A DNA stretch of 64,000 nt from Paenibacillus sp. ACRRY (GCF_022346995.1 NZ_JAKRNM010000001.1:1302001-1366000); one strand, 5' to 3'. Counted from the first letter of the stretch, positions 8,465-17,960 are shown. Notes: generated by a model not told the origin, from the sequence alone. Numbers and translations are program-made.

Positions 8465-8632
8465 TTATTTGTCGTTGAGGTACCTTTTATTTTCTTCCGA
8501 ATTTAAGGTAAACCAATAACGAAGGTATGCATCCTTGAAGACTGGATTTCCTTCCATTTTGATCTGGGACTCCAGCCTGTCGATTAAAATTTGCTTCAAG
8601 CATTTCAATACTTCCTTGATCAAATTATTCAT
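8465..8632 (-). CDS. Possible 55-residue small protein of unknown function
   Basis: Between the two aldo/keto reductase genes the minus strand holds an open frame from ATG 8632 to TAA 8465 (starts MNNLIKEVLKCLKQ, ends ENKRYLNDK). It is Lys-rich, mostly helical in character, with one aromatic patch (AYLRYWF). AGGAG lies about 15 bases before the ATG, which is longer than ideal, and an in-frame TAA sits directly upstream. I do not recognise a family. It could be a real small gene, a remnant of a longer gene, or chance. Confidence 0.3.
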   Translation of the reverse strand: MNNLIKEVLKCLKQILIDRLESQIKMEGNPVFKDAYLRYWFTLNSEENKRYLNDK

Positions 8633-8696
8633 CCAACTTTCTACAAACTCCTGTTAACTCGCAGCAGAAATTGACTCTCCAACATTCTCATAAACG

Positions 8697-9686
<990 letters not shown>

Positions 9687-9919
9687 TCATCATCCTTCCT
9701 CATTTGATTATTTTCATTAGTGATAACAATCCAGATACTCGGACATCATACTCTCTCACTTGCTTGATTCTGTGAGGTTAGTCTCATTATGACGAAGCAT
9801 GCTTACCAAGCGGTATATCATTTATCTTAATTGATTGCCCAATCCTATCAGGGGTCCTTTTGTATTCGATAATTAAGTCGTATAATGAAACGAGGTTAGA
9901 GCCGCAAGGAGGAGTCCAA

Positions 9920-10837
9920 ATGACTGAGGAACTGCTTCAACAGAAACGGGAACTGAGCGAGTTGGTTGAGCGCCACTCCGTTCGTAATGGTGCCATGGAA
10001 ACGCCGATCCCTTCCCTGTTTTTCTATCATCATACGAGTATTACTGAACCGGCATACAGAGTTTATAAGCCTGCTTTTTGTGTTATCGTGCAAGGCCTGA
10101 AGGAAGTATTGCTCGCGCAAGAGCGCTTTGAATACGGTCCATCCAATTATTTGATCGCTTCCATGAACCTCCCGGTAATTGGGCAGATTATTAAGGCATC
10201 CGCTGATGCACCCTATCTAAGTCTTAAGCTGGAGTTCACGAAGAATCAGATTCTGGAAGTACTGAATGAATGCAATATCCAAGTCACTACCAAAGAAAAC
10301 GCCAGACGAGCCATGTTCGTGGGACAGATGGAATCTTCCATTCAGGATGTTGTGCTTCGCCTTATCCGCTTACTGGATACTCCGGAGGAAATCCCTTTCC
10401 TTGCCCCATTGTACATCAAGGAGATTTTGTTCCGTCTTCTCCAGGGACCCTACGGAGGCGAGTTGGCCCAGATCGCGGTAGAAGGCAGCAGTACGTACCG
10501 GATCAGGGAAGCCATCGAGTATATCGTTCATCACTGGGAGCAGCCTTTTCGCATCGAAGATCTTGCAGAGACAGCCAGCATGAGCGTATCCTCGTTCCAT
10601 CGGCACTTCAAGGAGATTACGGCCATGAGCCCGCTGCAATTCCAAAAACAACTGCGATTACAGGAAGCTCGGCGCCTTCTGATGGCTGAGTCTGCCGATG
10701 CGGCAGATGTAGCATTTCGGGTTGGCTACGAAAGTGCCTCCCAGTTTAGCCGTGAATATTCACGTATGTTCGGCGCGCCTCCACGAAGTGATATTAAACG
10801 ACTGAAGGAAAAATACGATCTGATCTTGAGCGAATAA
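9920..10837 (+). CDS. AraC-family transcriptional regulator (AraC_N type)
   Basis: A 305-residue regulator: an N-terminal cupin-like AraC_N domain (about 20-190, with PAYRVYKPAFCVIVQGLKE and the YGPSNYLIASMNLPV segment) and two C-terminal HTH motifs (IEDLAETASMSVSSFHRHFKE; DAADVAFRVGYESASQFSREY). The frame is open from 9860, but AAGGAGGAG just before ATG 9920 and the domain boundaries choose that start. It is transcribed away from the aldo/keto reductase at 8697-9686 and likely activates it; regulators of this subtype often respond to aldehydes or small aromatics. Confidence 0.88.
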   Translation: MTEELLQQKRELSELVERHSVRNGAMETPIPSLFFYHHTSITEPAYRVYKPAFCVIVQGLKEVLLAQERFEYGPSNYLIASMNLPVIGQIIKASADAPYLSLKLEFTKNQILEVLNECNIQVTTKENARRAMFVGQMESSIQDVVLRLIRLLDTPEEIPFLAPLYIKEILFRLLQGPYGGELAQIAVEGSSTYRIREAIEYIVHHWEQPFRIEDLAETASMSVSSFHRHFKEITAMSPLQFQKQLRLQEARRLLMAESADAADVAFRVGYESASQFSREYSRMFGAPPRSDIKRLKEKYDLILSE

Positions 10838-10865
10838 TGTCTCAAGTGTTTCAATAAAAGCGAAC

Positions 10866-10897
10866 AAAAAAAGGACGACAAAATGTCGTCCTTTTTT
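10866..10897. terminator. Bidirectional terminator
   Basis: GGACGACA/TGTCGTCC stem with A tract before and T tract after (10866-10897), between the convergent AraC and threonine-aldolase-like genes. Works on paper for both strands. Confidence 0.85.
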
Positions 10898-10933
10898 CAG
10901 TATATCGCAACTATTCATCCTACATTTTCACTG

Positions 10934-12013
10934 TTAAACCAGTGCTTCAGCCAGTTCCCGGGTTTCACTAGGTTCATGCATTAATCGTGCGATATCACGA
11001 GCCAGCGCATCCACATTCTCCTGCTCAGTCGCCCAGCTTGTGCAAAAACGAACTGCACTATGTGTGGCATCTACCTTCTCCCAGAAGGTGAACGTGTATT
11101 GACTGCGTAATTTCTCAAGCAAAACATCTGGCAAGATTGGAAACTGCTGATTGGTTGGTGATTCATATAAGAATGGGATATGCTGTTCGTCAAGCGAATC
11201 GTGAATTCGCATGGCCATATCGATGGCATGTCGCGAAATTTCCAGATACAATCCGTCTTCGAATAACGTTTCGAATTGAATGCCCAGCAATCTGCCTTTT
11301 GCGAGCAGACCGCCCTTCTGCTTGATCATGTAACGAAAATCAGGCTTAAGTGCATCATTCAGGATGACTACAGCTTCCCCCATCAGGGCTCCGATCTTGG
11401 TCCCCCCGATATAGAACACATCACATAGACGGGCGAGATCAGCAAGGGTCACGTCACAGTCCGGGGATGCAAGTGCGTATCCGAGCCTTGCCCCATCCAC
11501 AAATAACGGGAGTCCGCATTTCTTACTTGTCTCAAATAATGACTGCAATTCAGCCTTACTATACATCGTACCGTTCTCGGTTGGCTGGGATATGTAAACC
11601 ATTCCTGGCTGTACGCAGTGCTCTGGAGAAGACTCACTCATATGCGCTTCATAGACTGCTTTCACTTGGTCAGCTGTGATCTTCCCGTCTTCACTGGGAA
11701 CAGTAAGTACTTTATGGCCAGTTGCTTCAATTGCCCCCGTTTCGTGAACGGCGATGTGGCCCGAAGTAGCCGCAATGACTCCTTGATAGGGACGCAGTAT
11801 GGATGCAATGACCGTTGTGTTGGTTTGAGTGCCTCCGACCAGAAAATGCACATCAGCCTGCTCACTGTCGCATGCTTGACGAATAAGAGCTCTCGCCCGA
11901 TCACAGTGGGGATCTGTGCCATAACCGCTCGTTTGTTCCATATTGGTCTCGATCAGTCTTTGCAGAATGCGTTCATGCGCACCTTCGTTATAATCACATT
12001 CGAATCGTATCAT
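10934..12013 (-). CDS. Threonine-aldolase-like PLP enzyme
   Basis: A 359-residue fold-type I PLP enzyme of the beta-eliminating lyase/low-specificity threonine aldolase family. Seen: SGYGTDPHCDRARALI near the N terminus, FLVGGTQTNTTVIA (cofactor-phosphate loop), VHETGAIEATGHKVL (His stacking on PLP), FVDGARLGYAL (Asp about 173) and the Schiff-base Lys in FYIGGTKIGALMGEA (about K206). It would cleave L-threonine or a related beta-hydroxy amino acid to glycine and an aldehyde. Its ATG overlaps the stop of the MarR gene in an ATGA (12010-12013), so the two are coupled and the MarR protein probably controls its expression. Confidence 0.85.
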   Translation of the reverse strand: MIRFECDYNEGAHERILQRLIETNMEQTSGYGTDPHCDRARALIRQACDSEQADVHFLVGGTQTNTTVIASILRPYQGVIAATSGHIAVHETGAIEATGHKVLTVPSEDGKITADQVKAVYEAHMSESSPEHCVQPGMVYISQPTENGTMYSKAELQSLFETSKKCGLPLFVDGARLGYALASPDCDVTLADLARLCDVFYIGGTKIGALMGEAVVILNDALKPDFRYMIKQKGGLLAKGRLLGIQFETLFEDGLYLEISRHAIDMAMRIHDSLDEQHIPFLYESPTNQQFPILPDVLLEKLRSQYTFTFWEKVDATHSAVRFCTSWATEQENVDALARDIARLMHEPSETRELAEALV

Positions 12014-12432
12014 CGTGTTGTCTCTCCTGCCTTCTTCGTTAACTTCTCTTGTATGTTCATCATGGAAGCATAGACCTCTTGGATCTCTTCCTCATTCAAA
12101 TCCTGCATTAACTTCAATATTTGCTGGTCAGATCTATCGTTTAATTCGGCGTAAAGTTCCTTGCCTTTATCCGTCAGACGAATGAGACTGACCCGGCTGT
12201 CAGCTTCCGAATTCACTTTGATGAGCAGGCCTTCCTTGGACAGCTTGTTCACAATCCGGCTCATATAACTGCGATCGATGGTCAGTGTATCCACCAGATT
12301 GTTGGCAATACTTTCTCCACGAATGCCAATTTCAATGATGACCCTTACCTCGGCAAACGAATACCCTGTGCCAAGGATATGCTTATCCAATACACCAAGA
12401 ATATTGGTATAAAAACGGTTGAAACGCCGCAT
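12010..12432 (-). CDS. MarR-family transcriptional regulator
   Basis: At least 140 residues with a winged helix (ESIANNLVDTLTIDRSYMSRIVNKLSKEGLL; wing SEADSRVSLIRLTDKGKEL) and dimerisation helices at both ends. ATG 12432 has no ribosome binding site nearby. Thirteen residues upstream in the same open frame, an ATC codon (12469-12471) sits six bases after GGGAGGG (12478-12484), and homologues as I know them carry extra residues before RFNRFYTNILG; a non-canonical start is therefore plausible. It is co-transcribed with the aldolase-like gene and probably binds the two operators in its own promoter. Confidence 0.88.
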   Translation of the reverse strand: MRRFNRFYTNILGVLDKHILGTGYSFAEVRVIIEIGIRGESIANNLVDTLTIDRSYMSRIVNKLSKEGLLIKVNSEADSRVSLIRLTDKGKELYAELNDRSDQQILKLMQDLNEEEIQEVYASMMNIQEKLTKKAGETTR

Positions 12433-12486
12433 GTCAGCCAGAATATCAGAATGTATATGCTGAGAGTCGATGTGAAGCCCTCCCTT

Positions 12487-12539
12487 TTAGTGGACATTGT
12501 CAACATTATAATAAGTTGATTAGTGGACGTTGTCAACAT
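12487..12539 (-). promoter_or_regulatory. MarR promoter with two near-identical operators
   Basis: Twenty-base copies at 12487-12506 and 12520-12539 differ at one base and are 33 bp apart. Each contains GTGGAC-3-GTCAAC, an imperfect palindrome. On the minus strand they frame a good promoter: TTGACA in the upstream copy, 17 bases, TATTAT, with the predicted start inside the second copy. A repressor bound here would block its own operon. Confidence 0.75.
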
Positions 12540-12600
12540 AATGATCACGTCTGCCGACGAATAATACGATTGAAGCCCTATTAGACGCAAATTAAACAGC

Positions 12601-12625
12601 AAAAAACCGCGCAAAATGCGCGGTT
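12601..12625 (-). terminator. Terminator of the ABC exporter operon
   Basis: AACCGCGCA (12605-12613) pairs with TGCGCGGTT (12617-12625); the minus-strand stem is followed by six T residues. Confidence 0.85.
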
Positions 12626-12644
12626 CGGTCACAACAACCTTTTT

Positions 12645-14363
12645 CTATGAATGACTGTACTGCACCTGATGAAGTCGGCTGTAGATCCCACCAGCAGCGA
12701 CCAACTCCTCATGGTTCCCCTGCTCGGCAATGCCATCGGAGTTCACAACCATGATGCGGTCTGCATTCTTAATGGTTGTCAGGCGGTGTGCAATGACCAG
12801 CGTAGTTCTGCCCACAGACAGTTCTGCGAGAGCTTTCTGAATTAAAGCTTCCGTTTCCGTATCCAGAGCCGATGTAGCCTCGTCAAGGATCAGAATCGGT
12901 GGATTTTTCAAGAACATGCGGGCGATGGACAAACGCTGCTTCTGTCCTCCTGATAGCTTAACCCCACGTTCACCGATGATCGTATCGATGCCGTCCGGTA
13001 ATGTAAGAAGTAATTCCTCCAGCGATGCCCGGCGCGCAGCATCCCAGATTTGCTCATCCGTTGCCGCGAGATCCCCGTAGGCGATATTCTCCTTAATGGT
13101 TCCCGAGAACAGGAATACATCCTGCTGAACGATACCAATATGCTTGCGAAGGGATTGCAGCTGGACATCTCGAACATCAACACCATCAACCGTGATTCTA
13201 CCCTCTTCCACTTCGTAGAACCTTGGGAGCAGACTGCAGATCGTTGTTTTTCCTGCACCGGAAGGCCCAACGAATGCAACAGTTTCTCCTGGTTTAATAG
13301 ACAAACTGATATTATTCAATATACGGCGGCTGGATTCATAACCGAACGATACATTCTCAAAACGGATATCGCCCCGAACATGTTTCAGCTCAACTGCGTT
13401 TTTGGCATCCGCGATTTCAGGCTCCGTATCAATAATTTCCAGATACCGCTTGAAGCCGGCAATTCCCTTCGGATAGCTCTCGATGACCGCGTTGATTTTC
13501 TCAATTGGACGGAAGAAAATGTTGGAGAGCAGCAGGAATGCCATGAAGTCACCCATGTCGATTTTGCCATCAATAAAGAACCATGCACCACTAATCATCA
13601 CAAATACAGTAACCAGTCTCATCATCATATAGCTGACCGAGATGCTCTTCGCCATCGTTTTATAAGCAAGCAGTTTGGTTTGGCGAAAGTTTTCATTGTC
13701 GACGGAAAAGAGTTTTTTCTCATGTTCTTCATTCGCAAATGATTGAACTACACGAATGCCGCCTACGTTATCTTCGATCCGGGAATTGAAATTACCCACG
13801 TTGCCAAATAGACGCCGATACGTTTTGGTCATGCGTCCACCAAACACGATAATGACCCAAGCCATGATTGGTATGATAATAAATGTAATCAATGCCAGCT
13901 CCAAATTAATATTCGCCATGAGCCAGAATGAACCAATCAATGTCATAACGGCGATGAAGACATCCTCCGGTCCATGGTGAGCAACCTCTCCGATATCATT
14001 CAGATCATTTGTTAAATGACCAATCAGATGGCCCGTTTTTCGATTATCAAAGAAACGGAAAGACAACTTCTGCAGGTGAGCGAACATCTTCTCACGCATG
14101 TTGGTCTCAATGTTAATACCAAGCATGTGACCCCAATATGTAACAACATAATTCAAGGCTGTATTAAGTGCATAGATGGACAACAATACAACACAGGCCA
14201 GGATAATAAGCGGCCAGTCCTGACCAGGCAGTAATTCATTTATAAATTTGCTAACGGCCAGTGGAAATGCCAGTTCCAGCAGCCCTGCGATCACTGCACA
14301 TCCAAAATCAATAACAAACAGTTTCTTGTAAGGCCGATAATACGAAAAGAAACGACGAATCAT
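12645..14363 (-). CDS. ABC exporter, fused permease and ATPase (BmrA/MsbA type)
   Basis: A 572-residue half-transporter. Residues 1-310 form the six-helix exporter domain; residues 335-570 form the ATPase with Walker A GPSGAGKT, Q-loop region, signature LSGGQKQRL, Walker B ILILDEATSALD and switch IAHRL. Such proteins dimerise and export lipids, drugs or peptides; the cargo is unknown. The start ATG lies two bases after the stop of the Arg-rich small protein gene, so the two are coupled. The promoter further upstream carries two palindromic operators, and a two-component system follows on the far side of it. Confidence 0.9.
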   Translation of the reverse strand: MIRRFFSYYRPYKKLFVIDFGCAVIAGLLELAFPLAVSKFINELLPGQDWPLIILACVVLLSIYALNTALNYVVTYWGHMLGINIETNMREKMFAHLQKLSFRFFDNRKTGHLIGHLTNDLNDIGEVAHHGPEDVFIAVMTLIGSFWLMANINLELALITFIIIPIMAWVIIVFGGRMTKTYRRLFGNVGNFNSRIEDNVGGIRVVQSFANEEHEKKLFSVDNENFRQTKLLAYKTMAKSISVSYMMMRLVTVFVMISGAWFFIDGKIDMGDFMAFLLLSNIFFRPIEKINAVIESYPKGIAGFKRYLEIIDTEPEIADAKNAVELKHVRGDIRFENVSFGYESSRRILNNISLSIKPGETVAFVGPSGAGKTTICSLLPRFYEVEEGRITVDGVDVRDVQLQSLRKHIGIVQQDVFLFSGTIKENIAYGDLAATDEQIWDAARRASLEELLLTLPDGIDTIIGERGVKLSGGQKQRLSIARMFLKNPPILILDEATSALDTETEALIQKALAELSVGRTTLVIAHRLTTIKNADRIMVVNSDGIAEQGNHEELVAAGGIYSRLHQVQYSHS

Positions 14364-14365
14364 TC

Positions 14366-14728
14366 TTATTCACTCTCCAAATCCTTATTAGGGCTTTCAT
14401 GTTCATCCTGCAGCTCGAAGAGATGAATATACTCATCGATAACCTGGTCAATGGCTTTCAGTTCACCACTAATCATTGGACGAATATGCTCATATTCAGC
14501 TTGACCCAGCTGTCTTGCCAAGGTCGTTCTCCGATTTTGCATTTGCTCCAGAAAAACCAGAATGCGGCCACGGCGGAACGTTTGCGCTCCGTTCCCTCGC
14601 TTACCGTGATGTTCACCATGTCCTCTGCCCCTTCTGGACCGTTCACCACGCTGCTCTTCTTCTCCGCGTCCACGTCCTGAACGCACATTTTGACGTTCTG
14701 CAGACTCATTTGCGTATTGTTCTCTCAT
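14366..14728 (-). CDS. Arg/Gly-rich small protein of unknown function
   Basis: A 120-residue protein in two parts. Residues 1-50 are highly charged and rich in RG/RGR/GRG and Glu-Gln repeats (SGRGRGEEEQRGERSRRGRG), probably disordered. Residues 52-110 look like a helical hairpin (RRGRILVFLEQMQNRR; ELKAIDQVIDEYIHLFEL). It has no HTH that I can recognise. GGAGGTG precedes ATG 14728. Being translated just before the ABC exporter, it may be an accessory or regulatory partner of it; that is inference from position only. Confidence 0.75.
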   Translation of the reverse strand: MREQYANESAERQNVRSGRGRGEEEQRGERSRRGRGHGEHHGKRGNGAQTFRRGRILVFLEQMQNRRTTLARQLGQAEYEHIRPMISGELKAIDQVIDEYIHLFELQDEHESPNKDLESE

Positions 14729-14748
14729 TTCAAGAACACCTCCACACC

Positions 14749-14820
14749 GTATACATTTGTATACGAATTAATATGTATACGATTGTATACGCAGAAAACC
14801 ATTCTGTCAACCTGTTTTTT
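14749..14820 (-). promoter_or_regulatory. ABC-operon promoter with two GTATAC-N4-GTATAC operators
   Basis: Perfect half-site palindromes GTATAC-ATTT-GTATAC (14749-14764) and GTATAC-GATT-GTATAC (14775-14790), 26 bp apart. On the minus strand the second overlaps the -10 box TACAAT of a textbook promoter (TTGACA, 17 bases, TACAAT; about 14785-14813), and the first lies just downstream of the start site. A dimeric repressor is implied, but no cognate gene is adjacent except the two-component system. Confidence 0.75.
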
Positions 14821-14843
14821 CCATTTATGAGAGTGTCCTTTTC

Positions 14844-14897
14844 TATGAAAAAAATGCTGAGGACACATACAAATGTTCTTGTATGTAATCCTCAGCA
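14844..14897 (-). terminator. Terminator of the two-component operon
   Basis: Long stem TGCTGAGGA...TCCTCAGCA (outer arms 14855-14863 and 14889-14897) with an inner ACATACAA/TTGTATGT stem and a small bulge; a run of T follows on the minus strand. Confidence 0.85.
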
Positions 14898-14932
14898 GAT
14901 ATCGGCTAGACCGTTGAAGACACTGTAACCGT

Positions 14933-16306
14933 CTATCTATGTTTTTCTGCAGCATCGATCGGCAAGGTGATGACAAATGTTGTTCCCTCGCCCTTCTTAC
15001 TCTCCACCTGAATGTCTCCTTGATGAAGTGAAACAATCTGTTTGACGATGGCAAGTCCCATTCCACTACCCTCGTATTTACTGCTGTGGGAACGATCCGC
15101 CTTGAAAAAGCGCTCAAAAATACGCTGCTGATCCTCTGTTTCAATTCCAATTCCGTTATCGGATATGCGTATGATCACATCAGAGTGATCCCGTCTAATG
15201 CTGACAGCCATTGTGCCATCATCTTCGGAAAATTTGATGCCATTCCCGAGAATGTTCATCCAAACCTGATCCAGCTGATCGTGGTCTGCTGTTACTTTGA
15301 TCGCCTGCAGATCCAGCTCGAACTCAATGTTTCGGGCAGTCCATTGTGGCTGCAGTGCCACGATTACGCGCCGGATCTGTTCATCAAGATTGCGCTCCGT
15401 AAATCGCAGTGATTGCGAATCGGATTCCAGCAAGCTCAGCTTCAGCAAGCTGTCACTCATTTTGGACATCCGCTTTGCTTCAGCAATAATGATATCCAGA
15501 TAGCGGTCTCGTTCATGCTCCGCGAGATTGACCTGCTTGAGCGCTTGGGCATACCCGGAGATGGACGTAAGCGGCGACTGAACCTCGTGTGATACATTAG
15601 CAACGAATTCTCTGCGCATTTGCTCTAGGTGCTGGAGATCATGAGTCATTTCCTCAAAGCTTCTAGCCAAAGTTCCAAGCTCTCCCGTTTGCTTAATATT
15701 CAGCCTGACATTGAAATCTCCTGATGCGAGACGCTTGGTTGCCTTGGTAAGCTTGTTAATCGGCTTAACCACGAATATGGAGGCAACCAAAATCAGCAGA
15801 CTTCCGATAACCAAAGAATAGATAAAGAACGTGGATATCCATTTTACGTTGAAGGAGGCATAGGGAGATACAAGAGGTTGAACAAATAATGCTTTTGTTC
15901 CTGACTCCGTTCTTAATGGAAGTCCCAAATAACCGGTATACTCTTTGGTTGCATTAACCCGAACGATGTCCCCATTCAGTACGTTTTGGATTTGCTCCGC
16001 TGACACTGGAGCTGGGGACTGTTCACCCAGCTTACCGTAGGAGCGGAACTCATTATTCTCATCAAACATGCGAATATGATAGGTATCCAGCTGCTTCATC
16101 TCAGCTACAAACCAGTCTGCTTCACGCTCAGGTATCGTCTCGTAGATCCGTACGATATCCTGCCCAAAGCTTAATAATTTGTCCTGCAAATTTTCGTTCA
16201 GATTCTCGCGGAACACCAAAAAAGTAATAATAAATGCGAGAATGATACCCGCGATAACAGAAACAAGAAAAGTCAGGACCACACGAATATAGAGAGATCT
16301 GATCAT
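14933..16306 (-). CDS. Sensor histidine kinase (HAMP, HisKA, HATPase)
   Basis: A membrane sensor of 457 residues: TM1 about 8-31, an extracytoplasmic domain about 32-157, TM2 about 158-180, HAMP 181-233, HisKA with the phospho-accepting His in VANVSHEVQSPLTS (about H240), then N box (NILGNGIKFS), G1 (DNGIGIE) and G2 (GSGMGLAIVKQ). A longer frame begins at 16312, but ATG 16306 overlaps the regulator stop as ATGA and has GAGG seven bases upstream. The overall pattern reminds me of HssS-type heme-stress sensors, but no hrtAB-like genes are adjacent, so the signal remains unknown. The BmrA-like exporter downstream is a candidate target. Confidence 0.9.
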   Translation of the reverse strand: MIRSLYIRVVLTFLVSVIAGIILAFIITFLVFRENLNENLQDKLLSFGQDIVRIYETIPEREADWFVAEMKQLDTYHIRMFDENNEFRSYGKLGEQSPAPVSAEQIQNVLNGDIVRVNATKEYTGYLGLPLRTESGTKALFVQPLVSPYASFNVKWISTFFIYSLVIGSLLILVASIFVVKPINKLTKATKRLASGDFNVRLNIKQTGELGTLARSFEEMTHDLQHLEQMRREFVANVSHEVQSPLTSISGYAQALKQVNLAEHERDRYLDIIIAEAKRMSKMSDSLLKLSLLESDSQSLRFTERNLDEQIRRVIVALQPQWTARNIEFELDLQAIKVTADHDQLDQVWMNILGNGIKFSEDDGTMAVSIRRDHSDVIIRISDNGIGIETEDQQRIFERFFKADRSHSSKYEGSGMGLAIVKQIVSLHQGDIQVESKKGEGTTFVITLPIDAAEKHR

Positions 16307-16977
16307 CCACAAACCTCAAGCCGATACCCAAGACCACGAACGGTTTCAATTCGAAAATCCGTTGAAGCCATAAACCTTTCCCGCAAGCGTTTAATATGTA
16401 CATCAATCGTTCGATCATCTCCAGCGTAATCAATTCCCCAAATTTGATCGATCAGTTGTTCACGCGTATATACCTGTCCAGGTGTCCCCGCAAGTTTGTA
16501 TAGAAGCTCGAATTCTTTGAGCGGCAGCGCAAGAGACTCCGTGCCATTAGTGATTTTATAGGTTTGCTTATCCAAAATGAGCTTGCCCAGCTGGATCGTT
16601 TGTGTTGAACCAATCCGGTAGCGCTTCAGCAGTGCTCTGACCCGAACCGTCAATTCCAGCGGGTCAAACGGCTTGGTCAGATAATCATCTGTTCCCAGTT
16701 CAAAACCCTTTACCTTCTCCCATGTTTCACCTCTTGCAGTCAACATTAGCAAGGGAAGGTCAGGACTTGCCCTGCGCAGTTCCTTGCATAATGCCCAGCC
16801 ATCCATGATCGGCATCATAATATCAAGCACCACCAGATCGACAGGTGTCGAGGCATAAACCGCCAGGGCCTGCTTGCCATCTGCAGCTTCTACCGTGGTG
16901 AAACCATCATTCTTCAGAAATAAACAGACAAGTTCGCGAATGTTCGCATCATCGTCAGCAACAAGTATTGTCGGCAT
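16303..16977 (-). CDS. OmpR/PhoB-family response regulator
   Basis: A 224-residue regulator: receiver domain 1-115 with the acidic pocket VADDDAN, phospho-acceptor in LVVLDIMMPIMDG (D52), T in LMLTARGE and K in DYLTKPFD; winged-helix domain from about 130 with VYTREQLIDQIWG and RTIDVHIKRLRERF ending ETVRGLGYRLE. Start: ATG 16977 is six bases after AAGGAG; the longer frame to 16998 lacks support. Translationally coupled to the kinase that follows (ATGA overlap). The DNA-binding helix resembles HssR-like regulators, with low confidence in orthology. Confidence 0.92.
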   Translation of the reverse strand: MPTILVADDDANIRELVCLFLKNDGFTTVEAADGKQALAVYASTPVDLVVLDIMMPIMDGWALCKELRRASPDLPLLMLTARGETWEKVKGFELGTDDYLTKPFDPLELTVRVRALLKRYRIGSTQTIQLGKLILDKQTYKITNGTESLALPLKEFELLYKLAGTPGQVYTREQLIDQIWGIDYAGDDRTIDVHIKRLRERFMASTDFRIETVRGLGYRLEVCG

Positions 16978-17087
16978 GTGTTTCTCCTTTTCCTCCATTG
17001 CATTCTAAGTAGTCTCAACTATTATACTATTAATTCACTTGGTTGACCCCCTGTGGGATGTTTGTCCGGACTTCCGCTTTGAAACTC

Positions 17088-17855
17088 TCATTGCTTTTCA
17101 TAGGTTGGAGCAGTTGTATGGAGATTGCTCAATCTACGCTGCATGTCTGCCTTGTTCTGTTGAAACTGTTTGAGCCGATAACCGTTAGCACCGGACGGAT
17201 GAGGGAAGCCCCACAATATCCTTTTCCCCTGTATCCGTTTCTCATCAAGCAATTGACGAAGCACAGCTTCAACTGACTTCCCGAGCGGAATAACCAAGGA
17301 TTCGTTCAGTTGATTCCACTCAGGCAGAAAAGACCCAAGCACAGCTTCATATAGAAAGTTATTCTGGGTAATGGCAGGCTGATGTCCCGTATAATTTTGC
17401 TGTTTCACTAAGATTGGATACCGAATCAGGGAAGTGGTGTGCAGAAGCGTGCATTCTGGATCAAAAAGCGCTTCTACATGAGGTACATTTAAAAATTGAT
17501 GCAGGCCTATATCCTGAAGCATTTGAATTACGTTTGTTCGCATGACTCCAGCCATTCTGGCGGCAAACTTTGCTTCCTGACAGGCTGTTTCGTAGGTGGC
17601 ATGACGCTTCAAGGCTTGGATAGCTGTTCGAAAAGCAATCTCCATCTGCTGCCAGCCAGGTGTAATGCCAACCAGCATAACTTTGGCGGAGGAATTGATG
17701 TATTCATTATGCGGAGAATAGTACATCTCAACGTCTCCTGTTGATCCCAATTTCAGATCATTAATGAACAGATCCGCTTTGGAGTACCTCTGTTTCAGGG
17801 GAAATGACTTCAAGATCCCGATCAGACGTTGATGTTGGATAGAATCGATCAGCAA
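17088..17855 (-). CDS. Uracil-DNA-glycosylase-superfamily-like protein
   Basis: A 255-residue protein that shows two short motifs like those of the UDG superfamily: MLVGITPGWQQMEIAF (motif with GxxPG near residue 60) and GFPHPSGANGYR (HPSxxN-like motif near residue 220). The middle has no other domain I recognise. UDG-fold enzymes remove uracil or damaged bases; whether this protein is active cannot be told. Start TTG 17855 follows AAAGGAGGG. It is a single gene between the two-component system and the ArsR gene. Confidence 0.6.
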   Translation of the reverse strand: MLIDSIQHQRLIGILKSFPLKQRYSKADLFINDLKLGSTGDVEMYYSPHNEYINSSAKVMLVGITPGWQQMEIAFRTAIQALKRHATYETACQEAKFAARMAGVMRTNVIQMLQDIGLHQFLNVPHVEALFDPECTLLHTTSLIRYPILVKQQNYTGHQPAITQNNFLYEAVLGSFLPEWNQLNESLVIPLGKSVEAVLRQLLDEKRIQGKRILWGFPHPSGANGYRLKQFQQNKADMQRRLSNLHTTAPTYEKQ

Positions 17856-17892
17856 AACGTTCCCTCCTTTACTTCAAGCATTTTGCAGTTAG

Positions 17893-17914
17893 AAAAAAAC
17901 CGCCCATAGGCGGT
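17893..17914 (-). terminator. Terminator of the ArsR-type gene
   Basis: ACCGCC/GGCGGT stem (17899-17904, 17909-17914) followed on the minus strand by a run of seven T. Confidence 0.8.
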
Positions 17915-17960
17915 CTTGAAATTGGATATTTCTATACGTAGCATGCCCATAACATCGGAG

